Below are positions 1-7,636 of a stretch of DNA of 17,226 nt, in pieces; within the stretch, counting starts at the first letter, position 1; the number at the start of each line of letters is the position of its first letter. The notes under the pieces are model-generated. The model saw only the letters and a list, made by a program, of their open reading frames with translations, ran no database searches and was not told the DNA's origin. The stretch spans positions 1,836 through 19,061 of the forward strand of contig DHQM01000026.1 in the NCBI GenBank assembly GCA_002408105.1, written 5' to 3'. Source of the stretch: Gammaproteobacteria bacterium UBA5338 (GTDB lineage Bacteria > Pseudomonadota > Gammaproteobacteria > Pseudomonadales > UBA5862). The translations under genes were made by a program, and so were the position numbers.

Positions 1-721
1 GCATTGGCGTGAGGGTGAGTCGTTTCAACCACCGCCAGACTGGGACCGTGAATTTGAGTTCAGCGGTGGTTTTTCAGGCGCTCAGCACGGCGACTTCAGT
101 GATTTTTTCGAACAACTGTTTGGGGGGCGAGCTGGGTTTGGGTTTCATGGCGCCGCGGCTTCGCGTGACCACCACGCCAAAATCCGGATCGAGTTGGAGG
201 ACTCCTACGCTGGCGCCACCAAAACACTGACGCTACAGCGTCCACACCTGGGCCCTGACGGGCGTGTCGAGTTGCTGCCCCACCAAGTGCGTGTAAAGAT
301 TCCCAAAGGGGTGGTCGAAGGCCAGCAGATCCGGCTGAGCGGTCAGGGTGAACCTGCGGTGGGTGGTTCGACGCCGGGCGACCTGTACCTCGAAATACAG
401 TTCGCACCCCATCCCTTTTTGACCCCGAAGGGACGGGACCTGTACCTGGAGTTGCCCGTCACCCCCTGGGAGGCGGCTCTCGGTGACAAGGTGCGGGTGC
501 CAACTTTGGGCGGCGCGGTCGAAATGCGGATCCCGCCAGGTTCTCAGTCTGGAAAAACCCTCCGCCTGAAAGGTCGGGGTTTGCCGGGCGATCCGCCTGG
601 TGATCAGTACGCCATGGTGCAACTGGTGACGCCACCGGCGCAGACCGAGGCGGCACGCGAACAGTACCGCGAAATGGCGCGCGCCATGGCCTACAATCCA
701 CGCGAAAAACTCGGGGTTTGA
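1..721 (+). CDS. cbpA: Curved DNA-binding protein CbpA, DnaJ-class co-chaperone (3' part)
   Basis: The reading frame is open from base 2, so the N-terminal J domain lies upstream of the window; the stop is TGA at 719-721. About 239 codons are visible. Codons 21-50 are rich in Gly and Phe and include a DFFEQLFGG motif typical of the linker after the J domain. Two beta-rich DnaJ C-terminal substrate-binding domains follow, with VKIPKGVVEGQQIRLSGQG and later RIPPGSQSGKTLRLKGRGLP, both family hallmarks. No cysteine is present in the visible part, so the DnaJ zinc finger is absent, which separates CbpA from DnaJ. CbpA is known to work with DnaK as a co-chaperone and to bind curved DNA in the nucleoid. 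The cbpM gene follows after 4 bases, supporting the assignment. Confidence 0.93.
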   Translation, partial: HWREGESFQPPPDWDREFEFSGGFSGAQHGDFSDFFEQLFGGRAGFGFHGAAASRDHHAKIRIELEDSYAGATKTLTLQRPHLGPDGRVELLPHQVRVKIPKGVVEGQQIRLSGQGEPAVGGSTPGDLYLEIQFAPHPFLTPKGRDLYLELPVTPWEAALGDKVRVPTLGGAVEMRIPPGSQSGKTLRLKGRGLPGDPPGDQYAMVQLVTPPAQTEAAREQYREMARAMAYNPREKLGV

Positions 722-725
722 TGCA

Positions 726-1046
726 ATGACGCGGCAACAGGAAATCAAGGTCACCATTGTCGATGAAACCGATCTGAGCCTCGGAGAGCTTTGTGGTCTT
801 CTGAGGGTGCAAGTAGAGACCATCGTAGAGATGGTCGATGAAAGCATCGTTACTCCGGTCGCCGCCACCGAGGGCCGCTGGCGGTTTCGCGGCAGCGACC
901 TGGCGCGCCTTCGCCGTGCTGTGCGGTTGCAGCAAGACCTTGGCCTGAACTTGCCGGGTGTGGCTGTTGCTTTGGACCTGATGGACGAGGTCGCGGCATT
1001 GCGCGCACAACTGACACTGAGCATGCGCCGCCTTGACGCCGATTGA
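726..1046 (+). CDS. cbpM: Chaperone modulator CbpM
   Basis: This 106-residue protein starts at ATG 726, four bases after the cbpA stop, with GGGG at about 713-717 as a possible ribosome binding site. It has the CbpM pattern: an N-terminal beta-strand (IKVTIVDE), a MerR-like helix-turn-helix segment (about residues 17-70, including RFRGSDLARLRRAVRLQQDLG) and a C-terminal helix with a short leucine-rich stretch (about 75-102). In E. coli, CbpM binds the J domain of CbpA and blocks its co-chaperone and DNA-binding activity. The MerR-like fold is therefore used for protein binding rather than as a classic regulator. The length matches the family. Co-transcription with cbpA is very likely. Confidence 0.9.
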   Translation: MTRQQEIKVTIVDETDLSLGELCGLLRVQVETIVEMVDESIVTPVAATEGRWRFRGSDLARLRRAVRLQQDLGLNLPGVAVALDLMDEVAALRAQLTLSMRRLDAD

Positions 1047-2553
1047 GCCGGTGACCGCAGCACTGGCCGTGCCCCATTGGTTGATCGCGCTGTTCAGCCT
1101 CGTCGTCCTCGGCTTGACCGGGGTGGGGGCTTGGCTCGGAGCAAGCCGCCAACGCCTTAAGGGCGAGATGGACCAGTTGCACAGCGCGCAGCGGCAAGTG
1201 CAGGCGAGCCTGCAGCGACACCAAGAGGCTGCTGACGAATACAGTGCCCGCGCACATCGGCTGGAAACCGAATTGGCCCACGCTTCAGGGAAGCTGGCGC
1301 AGGGCAGTGAACGGATCGACCAGTTGGCTGCCGAGTTGGCCGAATCTCGCCGGGCGGTGGCAATGGCTGAGCGGGAACAAAGCCGGTTGCGGGAGGAGTT
1401 GGCCCGCCGCAGTGAAGCGCAGCGACAAACCGACGAGAAGCTCCAGCTGCTGACCGAAGCGCGGGAAGGGCTCGGCGTGCAGTTTCGACAGCTGGCCAAC
1501 GAGATTTTCGACGCCAAGCAGCAGGCCTTTGGCGAGCAAAATCGGGAGCGCCTGAGCGCCCTGTTGGACCCGCTGAAAGAACGCATCGGGCAGTTCGAGA
1601 AACGAGTGGAAGAAACCTACGACCGAGAATCCAAGGAGCGGTTTTCTCTCACACGTGAAATTCACACCCTTCGAGACCTGAACACCCGCATTGGCGACGA
1701 GGCGAACAACCTGACACGCGCCCTGAAGGGGCAAAACAAGGCGCAAGGTACCTGGGGTGAGGTGGTGTTGGAGCGGGTGCTGGAGCGCTCGGGTCTCGTG
1801 CGTGGCCGAGAGTACGAAATTCAACTGAGCGGCGACCACCAGACCGGTCGGCGGGGCCAGCCGGATGTCGTCGTCCACCTGCCCGAAGGGCGCGACCTGG
1901 TCATTGACTCCAAGGTCTCGTTGCTTGCCTATGAGCGCTACGTTTCCACCGACGAGGAGGCTGAACGCGGCCAACAACTCAAAGCCCTCGTGCAGTCACT
2001 GAGGACGCACATGCGTTCACTGAGCGACAAGGACTATCCGGCCTTGCACAACATCCGCAGCCTGGATTTCGTTCTCCTTTTTCTCCCCATTGAGCATGCC
2101 TTCACCCTGGCGGTCGAGGCGGACCCCAGCCTCTTCGGTGACGCCTTCGACCACAACATCGTGATCGTGGGACCGTCCACGTTGCTGGCGACGCTGAAAA
2201 CCATCCACAACATTTGGCGGTACGAGCACCAAAGCCGCAACGCGCAGGAAATTGCCCGACAAGCCGGTGCCTTATACGACAAGTTCGTCGGGTTCGTTGT
2301 GGACCTGGACGAGGTTGATCGCCGCCTTGTGCAAAGCCGTGACGCCTTCGATCGAGCCCGAAACAAACTTTCAACCGGGCGGGGCAACCTGGTGGCGCGC
2401 AGCGAAAAGCTGCGTGAACTCGGGGCCAGCGCCAAAAAACGGTTGTCCGGTGACCAGGTCGCATTGTCCAAGGGAGAGGAGGATACGGAGGGCGATGCCG
2501 AGCCCGAAGCCATTGAGCGGCAGCGGTTCCAGTCGATCGATCGTGCCCCTTGA
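1033..2553 (+). CDS. rmuC: DNA recombination protein RmuC
   Basis: The frame encodes up to 506 residues. A single N-terminal membrane segment (about residues 14-36) precedes a long charged coiled coil (about 40-165). The conserved RmuC domain (about 215-430) follows, with NKAQGTWGEVVLERVLERSG, PDVVVHLPEGRDLVIDSKVSL and LLFLPIEHAF. RmuC limits inversions at short inverted repeats; its core resembles a restriction-endonuclease-like fold, and the D-S-K of VIDSKVS fits that fold's active site. The start is uncertain. TTG 1033 overlaps the end of cbpM by 14 bases, whereas GTG 1051 would begin 4 bases after the cbpM stop. Neither has a convincing ribosome binding site. Confidence 0.93.
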   Translation: MTPIEPVTAALAVPHWLIALFSLVVLGLTGVGAWLGASRQRLKGEMDQLHSAQRQVQASLQRHQEAADEYSARAHRLETELAHASGKLAQGSERIDQLAAELAESRRAVAMAEREQSRLREELARRSEAQRQTDEKLQLLTEAREGLGVQFRQLANEIFDAKQQAFGEQNRERLSALLDPLKERIGQFEKRVEETYDRESKERFSLTREIHTLRDLNTRIGDEANNLTRALKGQNKAQGTWGEVVLERVLERSGLVRGREYEIQLSGDHQTGRRGQPDVVVHLPEGRDLVIDSKVSLLAYERYVSTDEEAERGQQLKALVQSLRTHMRSLSDKDYPALHNIRSLDFVLLFLPIEHAFTLAVEADPSLFGDAFDHNIVIVGPSTLLATLKTIHNIWRYEHQSRNAQEIARQAGALYDKFVGFVVDLDEVDRRLVQSRDAFDRARNKLSTGRGNLVARSEKLRELGASAKKRLSGDQVALSKGEEDTEGDAEPEAIERQRFQSIDRAP

Positions 2554-2654
2554 ACCCCGCGCGCCGCGCCATCCAGCACAGTGGATGGAACGAAAATCGC
2601 ATCCCGCATTGCCATGAACCAAGCAGCTTGTCCTCCGCCCCATACGGCCGGTCC

Positions 2655-3809
2655 ATGAACTCGGGATCGGGCACCCAGGAGGGCGTCGGGCTGAATGGCC
2701 TGTTGCTTGCCGGTCGACCATTGCAAGAGGCGCTTCCGGCACTGGCCTTGATCAATCAGGGCCACCCACTGGAGTCGACCTGGTGTGCGCTGGGCCTTGG
2801 CGGTCCTGCGGCGCTGCGCCAGCGGGCGCTCGGGTTTCCCGATTTGCACGCCGCCGTCACTGCCTGGGCAGCTGATTCGGGGGTTGAGGCGAACTGGGTC
2901 GAGTTGTTGTGGCACCTGTACATTCCGCTGACCGACTGGCTCGGGCCGCGCATTCAGGCATCGCGCAACTCCGGCCGCGCCCATCTGTTGGGGCTTTCAG
3001 CACCCCAAGGCGCGGGCAAATCCACACTCGAGAAGATTCTTCAGCTGCTGTTCGAACGCCGCTGCGGGCTCAATACCCTGGGATTTTCTCTGGACGACCT
3101 GTACCTCACACGCGCCGAGCGCGAGGACTTGGCGACCCGCGTGCATCCACTGCTTGTCACCCGGGGCGTGCCTGGTACCCATGACCACCGGCTGGGCGTG
3201 CGCCTGCTACATCACCTGTGTGGACGCGATGGGACGCAGGTTAGGGTTCCACGGTTCGATAAGTCCGTGGACGACCGCGCGCCGCAGGCGCGCTGGCAAG
3301 GCGCATCGGCCGATGCGGATGTGGTGATTTTCGAGGGCTGGTGCGTGGGAGCGACGCCCCAAAAAGAGGCAGATCTCGCTGATCCGTGTAATGAATTGGA
3401 GCGCAATGAGGACCCGCAAGGCACCTGGAGACATTTTGTAAATGCTCAGTTGGAGGGCCCGTATCGGCGCCTGTTCGACCCGATCGATACATTGATTTAC
3501 TTGAGCGTGCCAGATTTTTCTGTGGTGGCGCACCACCGTTTACAGCAAGAAGAAGCGCTGGCGATGCGGCTGCAGAGGACGAGTTCAGGCACGGAATTAG
3601 CACAGAGCCGACTCATGAAACGCACCGACATCGAACGATTTGTACAGCACTACCAGCGCATCACCGAGCACATGTTGCGCACCCTGCCGAGCCGTGCCGA
3701 TGTCCATATTGCCCTGAACGAGGCGCGGCTGCCCATTTCGGTCGGTGTGATGACGACGGCTGATACAGCTCCCGGGGGCGGGGCCCAAGGTGATGGGGAT
3801 AGCGCTTGA
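2655..3809 (+). CDS. D-glycerate 3-kinase (P-loop, GLYK type)
   Basis: This P-loop kinase is predicted to convert D-glycerate and ATP to 3-phospho-D-glycerate. From ATG 2655 (384 residues) the Walker A motif GLSAPQGAGKST is at residues 113-124 and a SLDDLYL motif at 145-151. An RGVPGTHD motif follows, as in plant GLYK and related yeast proteins, and VIFEGWCVG lies further on. The frame is open back to a TTG at 2550 that overlaps the rmuC stop as TTGA. The extra 35 residues look low in conservation and no ribosome binding site is visible for either start, so the start is a judgement. The gene overlaps the next one at TTGA (3806-3809). Its context with glucosyl-3-phosphoglycerate synthase and phosphatase suggests it recycles glycerate released from glucosylglycerate into the precursor 3-phosphoglycerate. 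Confidence 0.85.
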   Translation: MNSGSGTQEGVGLNGLLLAGRPLQEALPALALINQGHPLESTWCALGLGGPAALRQRALGFPDLHAAVTAWAADSGVEANWVELLWHLYIPLTDWLGPRIQASRNSGRAHLLGLSAPQGAGKSTLEKILQLLFERRCGLNTLGFSLDDLYLTRAEREDLATRVHPLLVTRGVPGTHDHRLGVRLLHHLCGRDGTQVRVPRFDKSVDDRAPQARWQGASADADVVIFEGWCVGATPQKEADLADPCNELERNEDPQGTWRHFVNAQLEGPYRRLFDPIDTLIYLSVPDFSVVAHHRLQQEEALAMRLQRTSSGTELAQSRLMKRTDIERFVQHYQRITEHMLRTLPSRADVHIALNEARLPISVGVMTTADTAPGGGAQGDGDSA

Positions 3810-4681
3810 GCCGGTTCGCGTTACCGCCGGTCCCGCCACCCGCGGACTGGCTTGTGTTCACCGACCTGGATGGCACTTTACTGGACCACCACGACTACTC
3901 ACACCAGGCTGCCGCTGGAGCCCTGAAGGCGCTCGGTGCGGCTGGAGTTCCGATGATTCCGGCCACCAGCAAGACGGTCGCCGAGTGGCTCTTGCTGCGG
4001 GACCGACTCGGCTTTAAGGGCCCGTTGGTGGCCGAAAATGGGGCGGTGATCGCGGCTCCCAAGGACAGCCTGGAGGCGGTGTTGGTCATAGGGCCCGAGT
4101 GCCAAACGGTCGCGGACCTGGGGGTCCGTTGCCTTGGAACACCGAGGGACCGCATTCGCGCCGTGCTGGACGGGCTGCGTGAAGCGGGCGCTTCGTTCGA
4201 GACGTTTTTCGACCTGGGAGCGGCCGGCGTTGCGCGAGTGACCAAGCTCGCACCAGATGAAGCCGCCCGTGCCTGCGAACGGCTGGCTTCGGAGCCCCTG
4301 CTGTGGTCCGGGACCGAGGCCGAGCGGGCGCAGTTTCTGGATCGACTGCCGGGCCATCGCCTGCGGGCGGTACAAGGTGGTCGCTTCCTTCATGTGATGG
4401 GAAACGTAGACAAGTCGGTGGCCATGGGCCGCTGGGTCGAGTTCTACGCGCGCCAGTGGGGGCGCCGCCCGTTTGTGATTGCCCTTGGGGATAGCCCCAA
4501 CGACTTAGACATGCTGGGTGCAGCAGACCTTGGCATCGCGGTGCGAGCAGCCAACGGGCGGCACCTGAAGGCCGACCCAGAAAAGCCGCTGTGGTGTGTT
4601 GATCAGGCGGGCCCAGCCGGCTGGCAGATGGCATTTGATACCCTTTTTGCGGCAGCCAAGGAGCGCGAGCGTCGTGTCTGA
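3806..4681 (+). CDS. HAD-family phosphatase, probable glucosyl-3-phosphoglycerate phosphatase (MpgP/YedP-like)
   Basis: This 291-residue HAD hydrolase has all four motifs: DLDGT (D20 nucleophile, D22 acid/base), T54 in ATSKT, K203 in VDKS, and GDSPNDLD with D229 and D233. The length and the cap between about residues 85 and 195 fit the Cof/mannosyl-3-phosphoglycerate phosphatase group. Its place between glycerate kinase and glucosyl-3-phosphoglycerate synthase points to glucosyl-3-phosphoglycerate as substrate, giving glucosylglycerate. Mannosyl-3-phosphoglycerate is a possible side substrate. The start is TTG 3806, overlapping the previous stop as TTGA, with GGGGA at 3795-3799 as a well-spaced ribosome binding site. 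The gene name gpgP would be reasonable, but several unrelated families carry this activity, so I leave the symbol empty. Confidence 0.85.
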   Translation: MSRFALPPVPPPADWLVFTDLDGTLLDHHDYSHQAAAGALKALGAAGVPMIPATSKTVAEWLLLRDRLGFKGPLVAENGAVIAAPKDSLEAVLVIGPECQTVADLGVRCLGTPRDRIRAVLDGLREAGASFETFFDLGAAGVARVTKLAPDEAARACERLASEPLLWSGTEAERAQFLDRLPGHRLRAVQGGRFLHVMGNVDKSVAMGRWVEFYARQWGRRPFVIALGDSPNDLDMLGAADLGIAVRAANGRHLKADPEKPLWCVDQAGPAGWQMAFDTLFAAAKERERRV

Positions 4682-5882
4682 CTTTCTTCAAAACGGTGTC
4701 ATCACCACCTTGCACCGGCTGAGGGACCAACCGGTCGAGCAGCTCGAATCCGAGTTGGTGGCCTTTTCTGGCCGCAGACCCATGGCGCTGATTTTGCCGT
4801 GCCTGTATTCAGAGCTGGAAGGCCCGGCCATGCCGCACATCGTCGACGAATTGGCCAAGGTGCCTTACCTGGAGCAAATCGTGGTGGGACTGGACAGGGC
4901 GTCTCCCGCCGAATTCGACAAGGCGCGCAAGTTTTTTTCCCGTCTGCCGCAAGACGTTAGTATCCTCTGGAACGATGGACCCCGGTTGCAGGCCATCGAC
5001 CGGCAGCTCAGCGAGGCGGGCCTTGCCCCCCGCCAGTTGGGCAAAGGACGCAATGTCTGGTATTGCATGGGGCATGTGCTGGCGTGTGATCGCGTGGCCG
5101 CTGTGGCACTCCATGACTGTGACATCTTGACCTACAAGCGGGAAATTCCTGCCCGGCTGCTGTACCCACTGGTCCACCCCCGTTTCAACTACACCTTCTG
5201 CAAGGGGTACTATGCGCGGGTCACCGAAGAAAAGCTCAACGGACGAGTGACCCGCCTGTTCTATACCCCGATGGTAAAGGCGCTGACACGGATCATCGGG
5301 CACGTGGACTACCTCGAATTTTTGGCCAGCTTTCGCTACGCCCTATCAGGCGAGTTCGCCATGCAAACCGAAGTGGTGCGCGAGATCAGGATTCCGAGCG
5401 ACTGGGGCCTCGAGGTGGGGGTGCTTTCGGAGGTGTACCGCAACTACTCGAACAAGCGCATTTGTCAGGTGGACATCGCGGACCACTACGACCACAAGCA
5501 CCAGCCACTGTCGGCGGGAGACCCCGATCTTGGCCTTTCCCGCATGAGCCGCGACATCGCCAAGTCGATCTATCGAAAATTGGCGACCCAGGGCATCACG
5601 TTTTCGAATGAGTTTTTCCGCACCATCAAGGCGACCTACTTTCGAACTGCCCTGGATTACGTTGAACACTATGCCGCAGAAGCGGCCATCAATGGCCTCA
5701 GCTTCGATCGGCACGCCGAGGAAGAGGCCATCGAAGTGTTCGTGCAGAGCATTATCGATGCCGGCCAGGATTTTCTGGCCAACCCGCTGGAGGCGCCATT
5801 TATCCCGAACTGGAACCGCGTGGTGAGTGCCTTGCCGGAGGTTGGCGGTGCGTTGATTGACGCCGTGCGCGCAGACGCCTAG
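4674..5882 (+). CDS. gpgS: Glucosyl-3-phosphoglycerate synthase (GT81)
   Basis: The enzyme transfers glucose from NDP-glucose to 3-phosphoglycerate, forming glucosyl-3-phosphoglycerate, the first step to the compatible solute glucosylglycerate. The 402-residue product begins SDFLQNGVITTLHRL, typical of the family's N-terminus. It carries LPCLYSELEG (41-50), GKGRNVWYCMG (124-134), the metal-binding DCD at 148-150 in ALHDCDILTYKREI, and DWGLEVG (243-249), followed by HYDHKHQ (271-277). I chose GTG 4674 because AAGGAG at 4658-4663 sits 10 bases before it and the protein then starts at the conserved region; an ATG-like start at 4596 would add 26 unconserved residues. It overlaps the phosphatase gene by 8 bases. 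Its stop codon overlaps that of the opposing GH13 gene. Confidence 0.92.
   Translation: MSDFLQNGVITTLHRLRDQPVEQLESELVAFSGRRPMALILPCLYSELEGPAMPHIVDELAKVPYLEQIVVGLDRASPAEFDKARKFFSRLPQDVSILWNDGPRLQAIDRQLSEAGLAPRQLGKGRNVWYCMGHVLACDRVAAVALHDCDILTYKREIPARLLYPLVHPRFNYTFCKGYYARVTEEKLNGRVTRLFYTPMVKALTRIIGHVDYLEFLASFRYALSGEFAMQTEVVREIRIPSDWGLEVGVLSEVYRNYSNKRICQVDIADHYDHKHQPLSAGDPDLGLSRMSRDIAKSIYRKLATQGITFSNEFFRTIKATYFRTALDYVEHYAAEAAINGLSFDRHAEEEAIEVFVQSIIDAGQDFLANPLEAPFIPNWNRVVSALPEVGGALIDAVRADA
5879..5882. other. Shared CTAG: overlapping stop codons of gpgS and the GH13 phosphorylase
   Basis: The palindrome CTAG supplies TAG for gpgS on the plus strand (5880-5882) and TAG for the GH13 gene on the minus strand (5881-5879). 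There is no room for a separate terminator between these convergent genes. Confidence 0.9.
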
Positions 5883-7636
5883 ACAGGATCTTGCACGGGC
5901 CTGGGTTTTACCCATACCGCTTGGTAGGGCGCCAGGTTCAGGGTGCCACCGACCGTTCTCAGACTGGCTCCGGTCAATAGGTTGGTAACCTCCTCAGGCG
6001 GCACGTCGTTTGGCCAAACATCGGACAATTGAACAGCGCGTTCGAAACGGGTGACGTTGAACAGCGCCAACAGCACCTCGGTGCCAGAAGGATCCCTGCG
6101 CTCAATGGCAAACACCTGGTCGTCGGCGGACAGCACCCGCTGCGGACCGTCGGGATGAAACGCCGCCTCTCCGCGCCGCACACGCAGCGCTGACAGGAGC
6201 GCCTGCATGACCTGCCGCGTGCTGCTGCCGTCTTTCCCGATCAAGTACTCCAATTCGGCCCGATCCCATTTGCGGCGATTGATGGCCCGGGTCACGCCAC
6301 TGGATTCCACCCCTCGGTAATCGTTCGGGGTGGCCACCATCGAGTGGAAGTAGACCGCTGGTATACCCTGCATGCTGACCATGATCAGCTGCGACAGCAT
6401 CAAGCGGGGAATCTGCCATTCGTCGGGCGCGTGGTAGGGATCGCGGAAGGCGTCGAACAGCGAAATGTTCAACTCGTATGGGCTTTCGCTGCCATCAGGG
6501 TTGCGTTTAAAGCTCGTGAAGCCACCGCGCTCGCGCATGTCCTGCATCAGTATGCGCACTTCATCTTCGGGAACGATCCCTTCCAGTGGGCGCACACCGA
6601 TGCCGTCGTGAGAAGCGACAAAATTCACGAAGGAGCACCCCGGAGGCGGGGGCTCAAGGGCCCGGGCCCACGCGTTCAGATAGCGCGCATTGCCCGTGTG
6701 AATTGCATGGAGCAGCAGCGGTGGCAGGCTGAATTGATACACCAGCTGGGCTTCGTCACTGTCGCCGAAATAGCTGATGTTCTCTGCATGCGGCACGTTC
6801 GTTTCGGTGAGCAATAGGGTTCCGGGTGCCGCTTCGCTCAGCAGGTCGCGGAACAGCTTGATCACCTGGTGGGTCTGTTCCAGATGGATGCACGGGGTGC
6901 CGAGCGCCTTCCACAGGTACGCAACAGCGTCCAATCGCACGATGCGGGCACCGTGGCGAACGTACTCCAAGAGGATGTCGACGAATTCGAGCAAGACCTC
7001 CGGGTTCGCGTAGTTGAGGTCGATCTGGTCATGGCTGAAGGTCGCCCAAAGGTACCGGAGACCCCGGTGGGTGTGGACTTCGGCCAGCAGGGGGTGCGTG
7101 CGTGGGCGCACCACCAAAGCCAGATCGTCGGTTGGATCCGCTTCGATGAAGTAGTCGCAATAGGGCGTGACATTGTTGATATAGTCAGCGAACCAGAGGC
7201 TTTCCCGCGATACATGGTTGAGAACCAGATCGAACATCAGGTCGAAGTGCAGGCGCAGTTCATGAATGTGACTCCATTGCCCCAGTCGAGGGTTGACTAC
7301 GCGGTAATCGATCACCGAAAAGCCGTCGTCGGAGCTGTACGGAAAGAACGGTAAGAGGTGCAGGGTGCTGAACGCACCCTTGAGGTGTTCAGTGGCGAAT
7401 TGGCGCAGGGTTTCCAGTGGCCACTGGTCCGGTGCCTGGATCTGGTCTCCATAGGTGATCAGGATGGCATCCGTCTCGTCCCAGTGCGCCGCATCTAGGC
7501 CCGTCTGGGTCAGCGCCCGGTGCTGGGTGACTTTCTGCTCAACGCGCGAGAGCACCTCATCGGCTCGGCTCTCCCCGTACAGCCCTTTGAGCCGGCTACG
7601 CAGCCGGGCACGAAGCATGTCGGTCAATTCCGTCAT
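5879..7636 (-). CDS. GH13 subfamily 18 phosphorylase, probable glucosylglycerate phosphorylase (sucrose phosphorylase-like)
   Basis: The 585-residue protein is an alpha-amylase-clan (GH13) enzyme. It has the nucleophile D236 in RIVRLDAVAY, the acid/base E278 in LLLTETNVPH and the stabilising D344 in NFVASHDGIG. GDSDEAQLVYQFSLPPL and DYRGVESSG are typical of the sucrose phosphorylase subgroup. GH13_18 members include sucrose, sucrose-6'-phosphate and glucosylglycerate phosphorylases; the last are longer than sucrose phosphorylases, which fits here. Facing gpgS and a glycerate kinase, its best-supported substrate is glucosylglycerate, cleaved with phosphate to glucose-1-phosphate and D-glycerate. 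This is inferred from context. I chose ATG 7636 because it overlaps the upstream stop as ATGA, implying coupled translation; a GTG at 7669 would add 11 residues. Confidence 0.87.
   Translation of the reverse strand: MTELTDMLRARLRSRLKGLYGESRADEVLSRVEQKVTQHRALTQTGLDAAHWDETDAILITYGDQIQAPDQWPLETLRQFATEHLKGAFSTLHLLPFFPYSSDDGFSVIDYRVVNPRLGQWSHIHELRLHFDLMFDLVLNHVSRESLWFADYINNVTPYCDYFIEADPTDDLALVVRPRTHPLLAEVHTHRGLRYLWATFSHDQIDLNYANPEVLLEFVDILLEYVRHGARIVRLDAVAYLWKALGTPCIHLEQTHQVIKLFRDLLSEAAPGTLLLTETNVPHAENISYFGDSDEAQLVYQFSLPPLLLHAIHTGNARYLNAWARALEPPPPGCSFVNFVASHDGIGVRPLEGIVPEDEVRILMQDMRERGGFTSFKRNPDGSESPYELNISLFDAFRDPYHAPDEWQIPRLMLSQLIMVSMQGIPAVYFHSMVATPNDYRGVESSGVTRAINRRKWDRAELEYLIGKDGSSTRQVMQALLSALRVRRGEAAFHPDGPQRVLSADDQVFAIERRDPSGTEVLLALFNVTRFERAVQLSDVWPNDVPPEEVTNLLTGASLRTVGGTLNLAPYQAVWVKPRPVQDPV

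Noticed and set aside
233..1063. 276-codon minus-strand frame opposite cbpA and cbpM
   Set aside because: Its composition is arginine- and serine-rich without domains; the plus-strand genes are recognisable families.
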